A stretch of DNA of 64,000 nucleotides from Paraburkholderia tropica (GCF_914484835.1 NZ_CAJZAR010000088.1:22921-86920), one strand, 5' to 3'; shown: positions 18,306-27,674, counted from the first letter of the stretch. Numbers and translations are program-made. Notes: generated from the letters alone by a model not told the origin.

Positions 18306-20279
18306 ATGTCCAAACGCCTTGTTCGAGTATATCGCGTGGTCGGTCTCGCACTGACCGCCGCGGCACTCGTCGCGTGCAGCACGGCCGACGCCGTGCGGCC
18401 CGTCGCCCTGCCCATCGGGGCGACTCTCACGCCCGACGACCAGACTTTCATCCAGCTTCGCGAAGCCGCGCGCAACAACGATCCGGCGCGCGCCGCGCAA
18501 CTCGCCGCGATGATCCCGGACTATCCGGCGCCGTCGTATCTCGAGTACTTCCAGCTCAAGCCGCAGTTGTTCGATTCGCAGGGCCACGCGCGCGTGGACG
18601 CGCCCGACGCGCCCGTGCTGTCGTTCCTGCAACGCCACGACGGCGAGGCCATCGGCGACCGCATGCGCAACGACTATCTGCTCGTGCTGGGCGCGCGTCA
18701 CGACTGGGCGAACTTCGACAAGCAATACCCGCGCTTCGTCCTCAACGACGACACGCAGGTGAAGTGCTACGCGCTGGAGTCGCGCGCGGCACGCGGCGAG
18801 AACGTCGCCGACGACGCGCGCGCGCTGCTCACCGAGCCGCGCTATTACGGCGACGGCTGCGTCGACCTCATCACCGCGCTCGCCATCAAGAACCAGTTCT
18901 CGACCGACGACGTCTGGCAGCAGATCCGCCTCGCCTACGAGCAGAACCAGACCACCACCGGCTCGAAGCTGCTCGACGCGCTCGCGCAGCGTCCCGACCC
19001 CACGGCGTTCAGCCAGGCGATCAGCACGCCGCCGCTCACGCTCGCACGCGGTGTCGGCGCCGACCCGCAATCGCATCAGCTCGCGCTGCTCGCCGTCACG
19101 GTGATGGCGCGCAACGATCCGGCCATGACCGCCGCCACCTACGCGGCCGTCGCGCCCTCGCTCACCTCGCCCGAGCGGGCGATCGGCTGGGGCACGATCG
19201 GCTATCAAGCGGCGCTCAAGCGCATGCCGGGCGCGCTCGACTGGTATCGCCTTTCCGCCAACGCGCCGCTTTCGAGCCCAGCTTACGAATGGCGCACGCG
19301 CGCCGCGCTGCTCGGCGGCGACTGGACCATGGTGCGCTGGTCGATCGAGCAGATGCCGGCCGCGCTGCGCGCGCAGCCGTCGTGGGTCTACTGGCACGCG
19401 CGCGCGCTCAAGCAGGCGGGCGAGACCGGTCAGGCGAGCCAGGAATTCGCCTCGATCTCGCAGGGCTATAACTTCTACGGCCAGCTCGCCACCGAGGAAC
19501 TCGGCCAGAAGATCACCATTCCGCCGAAGACCACGGTCAGCGACGCCGAAGTCGCGCAGGCCGGCCAGACGCCGGGCTTCGCGCTCGCGCAGCGTTTCTA
19601 CGCGCTGAATCTGCGTCTCGAAGGCAACCGCGAATGGAACTGGCCGCTGCGCGGCATGAACGACCGTCAGCTGCTCGCGGCCGCCGAATACGCGAAACGC
19701 ATCCAGCTGCTCGACCGCACGGTGAACACGGCCGACCGCACGCAAAGCGAGCACGACTTCTCGCTGCGCTACCTCGCGCCGTTCCGCGACGTGGTGGAGC
19801 GCGACGCGCAGACCAATGGCCTCGACGTCGAATGGGCCTACGGTTTGATCCGTCAGGAATCGCGCTTCATCCTCAACGCGAAGTCGGGCGTGGGCGCGAG
19901 CGGCCTGATGCAGATCATGCCCGCCACGGCGCAGATGGTCGCGAAGAAGATCGGCATCGGTCCGCTTTCGCGCGATCAGCTCGACGACCTGGACACCAAT
20001 ATCCTGCTCGGAACGAACTATTTGTCGATGATTTACAATCAGTTCGACGGTTCCGCCGTGCTCGCCACCGCGGGCTACAACGCGGGACCGGGACGCCCGC
20101 GCCAGTGGCGTTCCACCTTGCAGGGCGGCGTCGAAGGCGCCATCTTCGCGGAAACCATTCCGTTCCAGGAAACCCGCGATTACGTGAAAAACGTGTTGTC
20201 CAACACGGTCTACTATGCGGCGCTGTTCGAGGGCCGTCCGCAATCGCTGAAGGCGCGTCTCGGCTACATTTCGCCGTAA
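18306..20279 (+). CDS. slt: Soluble-type lytic murein transglycosylase (Slt70 family), predicted lipoprotein
   Basis: Cleaves peptidoglycan glycan strands to 1,6-anhydro products. 657 aa. The C-terminal SLT domain shows YGLIRQESRF (catalytic Glu), GASGLMQIMPATA and ATAGYNAGPGRPRQW; the N-terminal two thirds is the helical U/L-domain superhelix of Slt70. E. coli Slt70 is soluble, but here the signal sequence ends in LVAC, a good lipobox, so the enzyme is predicted to be membrane-anchored. ATG 18306 fits the signal peptide. Divergent from fau with a 20-bp gap, so its promoter must overlap the fau coding region. Confidence 0.94.
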   Translation: MSKRLVRVYRVVGLALTAAALVACSTADAVRPVALPIGATLTPDDQTFIQLREAARNNDPARAAQLAAMIPDYPAPSYLEYFQLKPQLFDSQGHARVDAPDAPVLSFLQRHDGEAIGDRMRNDYLLVLGARHDWANFDKQYPRFVLNDDTQVKCYALESRAARGENVADDARALLTEPRYYGDGCVDLITALAIKNQFSTDDVWQQIRLAYEQNQTTTGSKLLDALAQRPDPTAFSQAISTPPLTLARGVGADPQSHQLALLAVTVMARNDPAMTAATYAAVAPSLTSPERAIGWGTIGYQAALKRMPGALDWYRLSANAPLSSPAYEWRTRAALLGGDWTMVRWSIEQMPAALRAQPSWVYWHARALKQAGETGQASQEFASISQGYNFYGQLATEELGQKITIPPKTTVSDAEVAQAGQTPGFALAQRFYALNLRLEGNREWNWPLRGMNDRQLLAAAEYAKRIQLLDRTVNTADRTQSEHDFSLRYLAPFRDVVERDAQTNGLDVEWAYGLIRQESRFILNAKSGVGASGLMQIMPATAQMVAKKIGIGPLSRDQLDDLDTNILLGTNYLSMIYNQFDGSAVLATAGYNAGPGRPRQWRSTLQGGVEGAIFAETIPFQETRDYVKNVLSNTVYYAALFEGRPQSLKARLGYISP

Positions 20280-20383
20280 GCGCCACGCGGCGCGTTCCGC
20301 TCGCACGCGGGCCGCGCCGCCTCGCCAGCCGTCTCCCGCGGACCTCCCCACGCCTCGCCGCCGTCTGCACGAGGAGGTCGAAG

Positions 20384-21340
20384 ATGAGACATCAAGCCAT
20401 CGCGGTCATCGGCGGTTCGGGATTCATCGGCAGCCACCTCGTCAATGCGCTCGTCGAGGCCGGCAAGACCGTGCGCGTGGCCACCCGGCGCCGCGCCAAC
20501 GCCCGCCATCTCACCCTGTTGCCCATCGACGTGCTCGAAACCGACGTGAGCGATCCCGTCGCGCTCGCGGGCTTTCTCGAAGGCGCGGACGCCGCCATCA
20601 ATCTCGTCGGCACGCTCAACGGCGGCCACGGCACGCCTTACGGCGCGGGCTTCGCGAAGCTCCACGTCGATTTACCCACCAAGATCGTCGCCGCCTGCGA
20701 GAGCAAGGGCGTGCACCGGCTCATCCACCTGAGCGCGCTGGGCGCCGATCCGCGCGGCCCGAGCATGTATCTGCGCTCGAAGGGCGACGGCGAAAAGGCC
20801 GTGCACGCGTCCGCGTCGCTGGCCTCCACGATCTTCCGCCCGTCGGTCGTGTTCGGTCCCGAGGACAGCTTTCTCAACCGTTTCGCCGTGCTGCAAAAAC
20901 TCTTTCCGATGATCCCGCTGGGCATGCCGGATGCGAAGTTTCAACCGGTGTTTGTCGGCGACGTGTCGAAGGCGATCGTGAATGTGCTCGATCTCGACGC
21001 CGCGAGCGGGCACACTTACGAACTCGGCGGCCCGACCGTCTACACGCTCGAACAGCTCGTGCAGTACTGCGGCGAGGCGATCGGCAAGCACGCGCGCATC
21101 GTGCGGCTGCCCGACGCGTTCGCGCGCTTGCAGGCGTTCTCGTTCGAGTTCGCGCCGGGCGAGCCGGTGCTCACGCGCGACAATCTCGATTCGATGAAAG
21201 TCGACAGCGTGCTGAGCGGCCCGCTCGCGCCCGAACTGGGTGTCGAGCCCGCGAGCATCGAAACGATCGCGCCGCTCTATCTCGCCGACGCCTCGCTGCG
21301 CTCGCGCCTGAACATCTTCCGCGCCAGCGCGGGACGATAA
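20384..21340 (+). CDS. Complex I NDUFA9-like NAD(P)-binding epimerase-family protein
   Basis: 318-aa atypical short-chain dehydrogenase. Rossmann motif GGSGFIGS at residues 10-17; HLSALGADPRGPSMYLRSKGDGE replaces the usual Tyr-x-x-x-Lys region in the way typical of NDUFA9-like proteins, and FRPSVVFGPED is the conserved following strand. Bacterial members are of uncertain function (quinone biology or NADP(H) binding). GAGGAGG lies 7 nt before ATG 20384, which excludes the longer open frame overlapping slt. Confidence 0.87.
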   Translation: MRHQAIAVIGGSGFIGSHLVNALVEAGKTVRVATRRRANARHLTLLPIDVLETDVSDPVALAGFLEGADAAINLVGTLNGGHGTPYGAGFAKLHVDLPTKIVAACESKGVHRLIHLSALGADPRGPSMYLRSKGDGEKAVHASASLASTIFRPSVVFGPEDSFLNRFAVLQKLFPMIPLGMPDAKFQPVFVGDVSKAIVNVLDLDAASGHTYELGGPTVYTLEQLVQYCGEAIGKHARIVRLPDAFARLQAFSFEFAPGEPVLTRDNLDSMKVDSVLSGPLAPELGVEPASIETIAPLYLADASLRSRLNIFRASAGR

Positions 21341-21421
21341 ACCGGCGAGCCGGACGCGGCGCACGAGATTCCAGGCACGGCGAAAAGCGCGGCGTCCCTC
21401 AACATTTTTGCGATGGTCATC

Positions 21422-22078
21422 ATGAAGCTCGTAATCGGAGACAAGAACTACTCGTCGTGGTCGATGCGCCCTTGGGTGCTGATGACGCATTTCGGCCTGC
21501 CGTTCGACGAGGTGCTGATCGAGCTCGATCAGCCGGGCACGAAGGACGCGATTCTGGCGTTCTCGTCGTCGGGCAAGGTGCCGTGCCTCGTCACCGACGA
21601 AGGCGTGGCGGTGTGGGATTCGCTCGCGATCGCCGAAACGCTCGCCGAGCGCTTTCCGCAGCACGCGATGTGGCCGCGCGACGCGAACACGCGCGCGCAG
21701 GCGCGCAGCGTGAGTGCTGAAATGCACTCGGGCTTCGGCGAACTGCGCACGCACATGCCGATGTCGATCCGCACGATCAAGCCGGGTGCGGGCGCGACGC
21801 CCGGCGCGCTCGCCGATATCGCGCGCGTCGATGCGCTCTGGAACGCGTGCCTCGACGCGAACGGCGGCCCGTTCCTGTTCGGCGAATTCAGCATCGCCGA
21901 CGCGATGTACGCGCCCGTGGTGATGCGCTTCAACAGCTACCAGCCGACGCTTTCGCCGCAGGCCGCCGCCTACGCGCAACGCGTCACGGCGCTGCCCGCC
22001 GTGGCCGCGTGGATCGACGCCGCGCGCCGCGAGACGCATCGCATCGGCCACGACGAACTCGACGATTCCGCAGCATGA
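21422..22078 (+). CDS. Glutathione S-transferase family protein
   Basis: 218-aa GST-fold protein: N-terminal thioredoxin-like domain (KLVIGDKNYSSWSMRPWVLM with Ser as the likely catalytic residue; SGKVPCLV cis-Pro motif) and helical C-terminal domain. ATG 21422 is preferred over the in-frame ATG 21413 because the family N-terminus MKLVIGD starts there. Its TGA overlaps the cca ATG, so the two are translationally coupled. Confidence 0.88.
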   Translation: MKLVIGDKNYSSWSMRPWVLMTHFGLPFDEVLIELDQPGTKDAILAFSSSGKVPCLVTDEGVAVWDSLAIAETLAERFPQHAMWPRDANTRAQARSVSAEMHSGFGELRTHMPMSIRTIKPGAGATPGALADIARVDALWNACLDANGGPFLFGEFSIADAMYAPVVMRFNSYQPTLSPQAAAYAQRVTALPAVAAWIDAARRETHRIGHDELDDSAA

Positions 22079-23346
22079 AGATTTATGTCGTAGGCGGCGC
22101 GATCCGCGACGAGATGCTCGGCCTGCCGGTGCGCGACCGCGATTACGTCGTGGTCGGCGCAACGCCGGAGCAGATGGCCGCGCAGGGTTATCGTCCCGTC
22201 GGCAAGGACTTTCCGGTGTTTCTGCATCCGCAGACCCAGGAGGAGTACGCGCTCGCGCGCACCGAGCGCAAGACGGCGGCGGGCTATCACGGCTTCCAGT
22301 TCTTCTACGCGCCCGACGTGACGCTCGAAGAGGATCTCGCGCGGCGCGATCTCACGATCAACGCGATGGCGCGCGAGGTGCAGCCGGGCGGCGTGATGAC
22401 CGGGCCGGTCGTCGATCCGTTCGGCGGCGCGAACGATTTGCGCGCGCGCGTGTTCCGTCATGTCAGCGATGCGTTTCTCGAAGATCCCGTGCGCATCCTG
22501 CGCGTGGCGCGCTTTGCCGCGCGTTTCGCCGATTTCACCGTCGCGCCTGAGACCATGACGCTGATGCGCGAGATGGTGAATTCGGGCGAGGTCGATGCGC
22601 TCGTGCCCGAACGCGTCTGGCAGGAAGTCTCGCGCGGGCTGATGGAAGCGAAGCCGTCGCGCATGTTCGAAGTGCTGCGCGAATGCGGCGCGCTCTCGCG
22701 CGTGCTGCCCGAAGTCGATGCGCTCTGGGGCGTGCCGCAGCGCGCCGACTATCACCCCGAAGTCGACACCGGCGTGCACGTGATGATGGTGATCGACCAC
22801 GCGGCCGTGCAGGGCTACGCGCTGCCGGTGCGCTTCGCGGCGCTCACGCACGATCTCGGCAAGGCGACCACGCCCGAGGAGGTGTTGCCGCGCCATATCG
22901 GCCATGAAGGGCGCAGCGTCGATCTGCTCAAGCCGCTCTGCGACCGGCTGCGCGTGCCGAACGATTGCCGCGATCTCGCGGTGCTCGTCGCGCGCGAGCA
23001 TGGCAACGTGCATCGCGTGATGGATATGGGTGCGGCCGCGCTCGTGCGGCTGTTCGAGCGCAGCGACGCGCTGCGCAAGCCCGCGCGTTTCGCCGAAGCG
23101 TTGCAGGCCTGCGAGTCGGATCTGCGCGGACGCCTGAACTGGGAGAACGCGCCGTATCCGCAGGCCGAGCGCTTGCGCGTGGCGCTGGTGGCGGCGCGTG
23201 GCGTCGATGCGGGCAAGATCGCCGGGGAGGTGACGGCGGCGGTTCAGGCGCACGGCAAGAGCGGCACGTCCGTGGCGGAGAAGATCAAGGACGCCGTGCA
23301 CCGCGCGCGCGTCGATGCGGTGGAGGGCGCGCTCGCGGCGGCTTGA
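22075..23346 (+). CDS. cca: Multifunctional CCA tRNA nucleotidyltransferase with HD domain
   Basis: Adds or repairs the 3'-terminal CCA of tRNAs. 423 aa. GGAIRDEMLG and RDRDYVVVG carry the nucleotidyltransferase Gly motif and the catalytic Asp pair (D21, D23); RRDLTINAMA and EDPVRILRVARFAARF are the class II CCA signatures. An HD phosphohydrolase domain (THDLGKATTPEEVLPRHIGH) follows, as in E. coli Cca. Start overlaps the GST stop by 4 bp. Confidence 0.96.
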   Translation: MKIYVVGGAIRDEMLGLPVRDRDYVVVGATPEQMAAQGYRPVGKDFPVFLHPQTQEEYALARTERKTAAGYHGFQFFYAPDVTLEEDLARRDLTINAMAREVQPGGVMTGPVVDPFGGANDLRARVFRHVSDAFLEDPVRILRVARFAARFADFTVAPETMTLMREMVNSGEVDALVPERVWQEVSRGLMEAKPSRMFEVLRECGALSRVLPEVDALWGVPQRADYHPEVDTGVHVMMVIDHAAVQGYALPVRFAALTHDLGKATTPEEVLPRHIGHEGRSVDLLKPLCDRLRVPNDCRDLAVLVAREHGNVHRVMDMGAAALVRLFERSDALRKPARFAEALQACESDLRGRLNWENAPYPQAERLRVALVAARGVDAGKIAGEVTAAVQAHGKSGTSVAEKIKDAVHRARVDAVEGALAAA

Positions 23347-23371
23347 GTCTCGATCGACGCTTGCGGGAACG

Positions 23372-23402
23372 AAAAACGGCGCACGCGTGCGCCGTTTTTT
23401 TA
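23372..23402 (+). terminator. Rho-independent terminator after cca
   Basis: A perfect stem AACGGCGCACG-CGTGCGCCGTT (within 23372-23400) with flanking A- and T-runs. It can act in both directions; the DUF2905 gene converges from the other side. Confidence 0.88.
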
Positions 23403-23430
23403 TGGGGCGGCGCGCGCCCGCTTCATCGCA

Positions 23431-23625
23431 TCAAAGCGCGCGCACGAGAAACGACAGCGCCATCGACAGCACCAGCGTCGACATGAACGGCAGCGGATAC
23501 TCACGGCCGAAGATCCGCAGCGTGACGTCGCCGGGCAACCGGCCGATGCCGAGCTTGCGCAGCCAGGGCTGGGCGCTCGACAAAATCGCGACGGCGATGA
23601 AGGTGGTCAGAAACCAGCGGATCAT
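23431..23625 (-). CDS. DUF2905 small membrane protein
   Basis: 64-aa protein with an N-terminal helix (IRWFLTTFIAVAILSSA), the conserved LGIGRLPGDV and a C-terminal helix (MSTLVLSMALSFLVRAL). It matches the small DUF2905 inner-membrane family; function unknown. It sits between cca and the MidA-like gene and is 36 bp downstream of the latter, probably co-transcribed with it. Confidence 0.88.
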   Translation of the reverse strand: MIRWFLTTFIAVAILSSAQPWLRKLGIGRLPGDVTLRIFGREYPLPFMSTLVLSMALSFLVRAL

Positions 23626-23661
23626 GTCGGGGCCGTGAGTGTAGAGAGGATCAGAGCGTGA

Positions 23662-24873
23662 TTAGAGCGTGTGGCTGCGGTCGCCGCGCGCGAACGCCGC
23701 GAGGGTCGAGTCGATGCCGCGCGAGAACGCGATCACCTTGAACAGCTCGCCCATCTCCGCTTCGGAAACGAGTTTCTGCACCGCGTTCGCCGCGGGCATG
23801 AAACGCACGACATCGCTCGGGTCGATTTCGCCGAGCACGTCGGTGATGCCCGCGTTCATCAGAAAACGCGCCTGCGAGGTGTAGCCGAGCAGGTCCGCGC
23901 CGGTTTCCACGCCCGCCTGCGCGATGCCGGTGAATTCGACGTGCGCCGTGATGTCCTGCAAGCCGGGGTAGAGGAACGGATCGCCGTGCGCGCGGTGGCG
24001 GTAGTGGCACATCAGCGTGCCTTGCACGCGCTGCGGATGGTAATACTCGCCAGCCGGAAAGCCGTAGTCGATGAAGAACGCCGCGCCGCGCGCGAGCATC
24101 GCGCAGACCGTGCGCGTGAAGGCGAGCGCCGCTTCGTGCGTTTCCGCGACGTAATCCTCGCTGCCGTCGATCTGCGCGAGCACGCTGCCGGGCACGCTCG
24201 CGGCCCAATCCGCGTCGCCGCTGTGCGCGGGGCGGTCGGAGAACACGAAGGCGCCGGCGTCGTTTACGGCCACGCCGCGTTCGTGCCAGACGGCGTCCTT
24301 GCGCGCGAAGAGGCGCACGGGCATGGCGTCGAGCACCTCGTTGCCGATCACCACGCCTTCGAAGCTCTCGGGCAGCGCGTCGAGCCAGCGCACGCGCTCC
24401 GCCAGATGCGGCGCGAGCTTCGCGATGGTTTCGCGCTGACGCTCGCGCAATTCGCCCGACAGATCGACGATGGCGTACGAATCGAAGCGCACGCTCAGCG
24501 CTTCGAGCGCGAGCATCACGCCCGCCGCGAGACGGCCCGTGCCCGCGCCGAATTCCATCAGCGCGTGCGTGCCGCTTTTGTCGAGCGCTTCGGCGACGGC
24601 GCGCGCGAGCGTGGCCGAGAACAGCGGCGACATCTCGGGCGCGGTCACGAAGTCGCTGCCGTCGTCGGCGAGCAGGCCGAATTTGCGCGCGCCGCCGCTG
24701 TAATAGCCGAGGCCCGGCGCGTAGAGCGCGCGCTCCATGTAGCGGTCGAACGGCAGCCAGCCGCCCGCTGCGGCGAGTTTGGCGCGCAAGGTCGCGGCGA
24801 GCGCCTCGGACTGCGCGAGCGCGATCGGCTCGGGAACAGGTAAACTAGCGGGTTCGTGAGCTTTCGGATTCAT
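23662..24873 (-). CDS. SAM-dependent methyltransferase of the MidA/NDUFAF7 family
   Basis: 403-aa class I methyltransferase. PFDRYMERALYAPGLGYYSGG is the family N-terminal signature and MEFGAGTGRLAAGVM the SAM-binding loop; FIDYGFPAGEYYHPQRVQGTL is also conserved. The mitochondrial homologue NDUFAF7 methylates an Arg of a complex I subunit, which may be the role here (inference). ATG 24873 is chosen over the open upstream frame because the latter overlaps the divergent SDR gene. The start codons lie only 13 bp apart. Confidence 0.92.
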   Translation of the reverse strand: MNPKAHEPASLPVPEPIALAQSEALAATLRAKLAAAGGWLPFDRYMERALYAPGLGYYSGGARKFGLLADDGSDFVTAPEMSPLFSATLARAVAEALDKSGTHALMEFGAGTGRLAAGVMLALEALSVRFDSYAIVDLSGELRERQRETIAKLAPHLAERVRWLDALPESFEGVVIGNEVLDAMPVRLFARKDAVWHERGVAVNDAGAFVFSDRPAHSGDADWAASVPGSVLAQIDGSEDYVAETHEAALAFTRTVCAMLARGAAFFIDYGFPAGEYYHPQRVQGTLMCHYRHRAHGDPFLYPGLQDITAHVEFTGIAQAGVETGADLLGYTSQARFLMNAGITDVLGEIDPSDVVRFMPAANAVQKLVSEAEMGELFKVIAFSRGIDSTLAAFARGDRSHTL

Positions 24874-24886
24874 CCCGGCATTGTAA

Positions 24887-25750
24887 ATGAGCGCAACTTC
24901 CGGCATCGGCGCGCCTGAACGCGGCGCAGCGCAGACGGCGCATTCCGCTTCCGACCCCGCTAATACCACTGCGCCCGCGCGCGTGGTGCTGGTGACGGGC
25001 GGCGCGCGGCGCATCGGCCGGGCGTTTTCGCTGGGTTTCGCGGCGCACGGCTGGGACGTGGCGGTGCATTACGGCGACTCGCGCGAGGAAGCCGACGAAG
25101 TGGTCGCGGAAATCCGCGCACTGGGCCGTCGCGCGATTGCGCTGCACGCCGATCTGGCGAACGAGGCGCAGGTGGCGCGCCTCGTGCCCGATTGCACGGC
25201 CGCGCTCGGCAGGCCATCCTGTGTGCTGAACAACGCGTCGCGTTTCAGCGAGGACACGGCGCGCGACGTCGGCTACGAAAAGCTGCTGCAGCTCATGTCG
25301 ATCAACGTGGGCGCGCCGCTCGTGCTGGCGCGCACGCTCTGGGAGGCCACGCCAGATGCCGCGGAGCACGACGAAGCGCTGCGCGCGTGCGTCATCAACG
25401 TGCTCGACCAGAAGCTGTACAACATGAATCCGGATTACCTGTCGTACACGCTGACGAAGGCCGCGCTCGCGAACGCCACCGTCGCGCTGGCCCAGGCGCT
25501 CGCGCCGAAGGTGCGCGTGGCGGGGCTCGCGCCCGGCCTCACGCTGCAATCCGGCGATCAGTCGCCGGCAGGTTTCGAGGCGGCGCACAAGGTGACGCCG
25601 CTGGGCCGTGCGTCGCGGCCCGAGGATCTGATCGACGCCGCGCTGTATCTCGCGCAGGCGCGCGGCGTGACCGGCACGACGCTCGTCGTCGACGGCGGCC
25701 AGCATCTCGTGCCGCTGCCGCGCGACGTGATGTTTTTGACGGGCGCCTGA
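24887..25750 (+). CDS. Short-chain dehydrogenase, pteridine reductase/dihydromonapterin reductase-like
   Basis: 287-aa SDR. The nucleotide-binding loop is TGGARRIGR (residues 37-45), with Arg where classical SDRs have Gly, as in PTR1/FolM pteridine reductases, which use NADPH. NNAS replaces NNAG; the catalytic YTLTK follows. C-terminal VVDGGQHL is typical. The next gene is folB, supporting a role in tetrahydropterin or folate reduction. A 30-residue low-complexity N-terminus precedes the fold; no better internal start is visible. Confidence 0.88.
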   Translation: MSATSGIGAPERGAAQTAHSASDPANTTAPARVVLVTGGARRIGRAFSLGFAAHGWDVAVHYGDSREEADEVVAEIRALGRRAIALHADLANEAQVARLVPDCTAALGRPSCVLNNASRFSEDTARDVGYEKLLQLMSINVGAPLVLARTLWEATPDAAEHDEALRACVINVLDQKLYNMNPDYLSYTLTKAALANATVALAQALAPKVRVAGLAPGLTLQSGDQSPAGFEAAHKVTPLGRASRPEDLIDAALYLAQARGVTGTTLVVDGGQHLVPLPRDVMFLTGA

Positions 25751-26026
25751 GCGCTCTGATGCAGGGCTGAAGACCCACGCGCCTGCTGGCGTTCGCGAAA
25801 AACCGGTTGCGGGCGCAGCATGAATGCTCGGCACTGAAAAGCAACTAACTGCAAGACATTGCCGCGCGCCCGAAACGTTTTATCGCGGCCTTTTCCGCCT
25901 CGTCGCACCGCTCGCCCGAGCGCCCCGACAGTCTGGCAGAAGGACCGCGCGAATCTGACTGACCCGCATGGCGCAGCGCGCCTGCGCAGGTGCCTGAAAC
26001 GCACGCTTTTATCGACTGGAACGAAC

Positions 26027-26422
26027 ATGTCCGCCGTACTCCTGCATCCCCGGCTCGCCGACTGCCGCCGGCTCTTTCTGCGCAACTACGAAGTCAACAT
26101 CAACATCGGCGTGCACGACTTCGAAAAACGCGGCGAACAGCGCGTCGTGATCAACGTCGATCTGTACGTGCCGCTCGCGTCGACCACGCCGCGCGAGGAC
26201 AAGCTGCGCGAAGTCGTCGATTACGACTACATGCGCGCGACGGTCGCGGCGCGCATCGGCCAGGGGCATATCCATCTGCAGGAAACCCTCGTCGACGACC
26301 TCGCCGCCGCGCTGCTCGCGCACGAGCAGGTGCGCGCGGTGCGCGTGTCGACCGAAAAGCCCGACGTCTATCCGGACTGCGACGCGGTGGGCGTCGAAGT
26401 CTTTCGCATCAAAGAGGACTGA
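26027..26422 (+). CDS. folB: Dihydroneopterin aldolase family protein
   Basis: 131 aa, the normal length. CRRLFLRNYEVNINIGVHDFEKRGEQRVVINVDL contains the family N-terminal strand and the Glu/Gln region; LVDDLAAALLAHEQVRAVRVSTEKPD contains the catalytic Lys area. Acts in the folate pathway (7,8-dihydroneopterin cleavage). ATG 26027 is preferred over an earlier in-frame start at 25859, which has no family homology. It lies 3 bp before ttcA, so the two are coupled. Confidence 0.91.
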   Translation: MSAVLLHPRLADCRRLFLRNYEVNINIGVHDFEKRGEQRVVINVDLYVPLASTTPREDKLREVVDYDYMRATVAARIGQGHIHLQETLVDDLAAALLAHEQVRAVRVSTEKPDVYPDCDAVGVEVFRIKED

Positions 26423-26425
26423 GCC

Positions 26426-27421
26426 ATGAACGCACCCGAAACGCTGCCCGTGGATCAGAACCAGGCTGAAGCGCCCGAAGCCGATACACCCGAAGCCGGC
26501 GGCCGCCAGGCGCTGACCAGGCGCGAGCAGAAAGAAGCCTACGAGAACAACAAGCTCTACAAGCGCATCGTGCGCCAGGTCGGCCAGGCGATCGGCGACT
26601 ACAACATGATCGAGGACGGCGACAAGGTCATGGTCTGCCTGTCCGGCGGCAAGGACAGCTACGCCATGCTCGACGTGCTGATGCGCCTGCGCGAGCGCGC
26701 GCCGATCGACTTCGAGATCGTCGCGGTGAATCTCGACCAGAAGCAGCCGGGCTTCCCGGAGCACATCCTGCCCGCGTATCTCGACAAGATCGGCGTGCCG
26801 TATCACATCGAGAACCAGGACACCTACAGCATCGTCAAGCGCCTCGTGCCCGAGGGCAAGACCACGTGCTCGCTGTGCTCGCGTCTGCGCCGCGGCATTC
26901 TCTACCGCGTGGCGGGCGAGCTGGGCGCGACCAAGATCGCGCTCGGCCACCATCGCGACGACATCCTGCAAACGCTGCTGCTGAACATGTTCTACGGCGG
27001 CAAGCTCAAGGGCATGCCGCCCAAGCTGCAATCGGACGACGGCAAGAACATCGTGATCCGGCCGCTCGCCTACGTGAAGGAAGTCGATCTGGAAAAGTAC
27101 GCGGAACTGCGCGAATTCCCGATCATTCCGTGCAACCTGTGCGGCAGCCAGCCGAACCTCAAGCGCGCCGAAATGAAGGCGCTGATCCGCGACTGGGACA
27201 AGCGCTTCCCGGGCCGCATCGAGAACATGTTCAATGCGCTCGGCAACGTCGTGCCCTCGCATCTGATGGACGCCTCGCTGTTCGGCTTCAAGGATCTGCG
27301 CGCGACCGGCGTCGAGGACCCGAACGGCGACATCGCCTTCGACGAAGAACCGTGCTCGACCGACACGCCCGCATCGAGCGAAGGCGCGACGCTCAAGTTC
27401 ACGCCGCTCGACGATCTCTGA
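26426..27421 (+). CDS. ttcA: tRNA 2-thiocytidine(32) synthetase
   Basis: 331-aa ATP- and Fe-S-dependent enzyme that thiolates C32 of certain tRNAs. The PP-loop is SGGKDS (residues 73-78). Two CxxC motifs, in TCSLCSRLRRG (about 150) and PCNLCGSQPNLKR (about 235), bind the [4Fe-4S] cluster. HHRDDILQT is also conserved. The N-terminal 30 residues are an acidic, poorly conserved extension. Confidence 0.96.
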   Translation: MNAPETLPVDQNQAEAPEADTPEAGGRQALTRREQKEAYENNKLYKRIVRQVGQAIGDYNMIEDGDKVMVCLSGGKDSYAMLDVLMRLRERAPIDFEIVAVNLDQKQPGFPEHILPAYLDKIGVPYHIENQDTYSIVKRLVPEGKTTCSLCSRLRRGILYRVAGELGATKIALGHHRDDILQTLLLNMFYGGKLKGMPPKLQSDDGKNIVIRPLAYVKEVDLEKYAELREFPIIPCNLCGSQPNLKRAEMKALIRDWDKRFPGRIENMFNALGNVVPSHLMDASLFGFKDLRATGVEDPNGDIAFDEEPCSTDTPASSEGATLKFTPLDDL

Positions 27422-27472
27422 TCGACGCGCGTTCAGAACGAATGCGATGCGCAATGCGCATCCGACCCCAGG

Positions 27473-27505
27473 CGGCCCGACGTGATCTCACGCGGGCCGT
27501 TTTTT
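27473..27505 (+). terminator. Rho-independent terminator after ttcA
   Basis: CGGCCCG (27473-27479) pairs with CGGGCCG (27493-27499), followed by six T residues. The loop is extended by ACGTGA/TCACG pairing. Confidence 0.85.
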
Positions 27506-27674
27506 CGTGCGGCGCAGGCGTGCGCGCGCGACGCGGGTTGCATGCGCGCAACGCGCTTGTAAAAGTGTGTACTAAACACGGGGAATCCGCGCCGAAGGCC
27601 TGTCCGCAAGGCGTCCGGCGCATACCCCCCATGCTAGAATCGATCGCTTCATTCCCACTCAAGTCACCGATGCA

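Noticed and set aside
19634..20383. Long open frame overlapping slt upstream of the NDUFA9-like gene
   Set aside because: Antiparallel-looking composition over slt is a shadow; the Rossmann motif begins right after ATG 20384 with a strong ribosome site.
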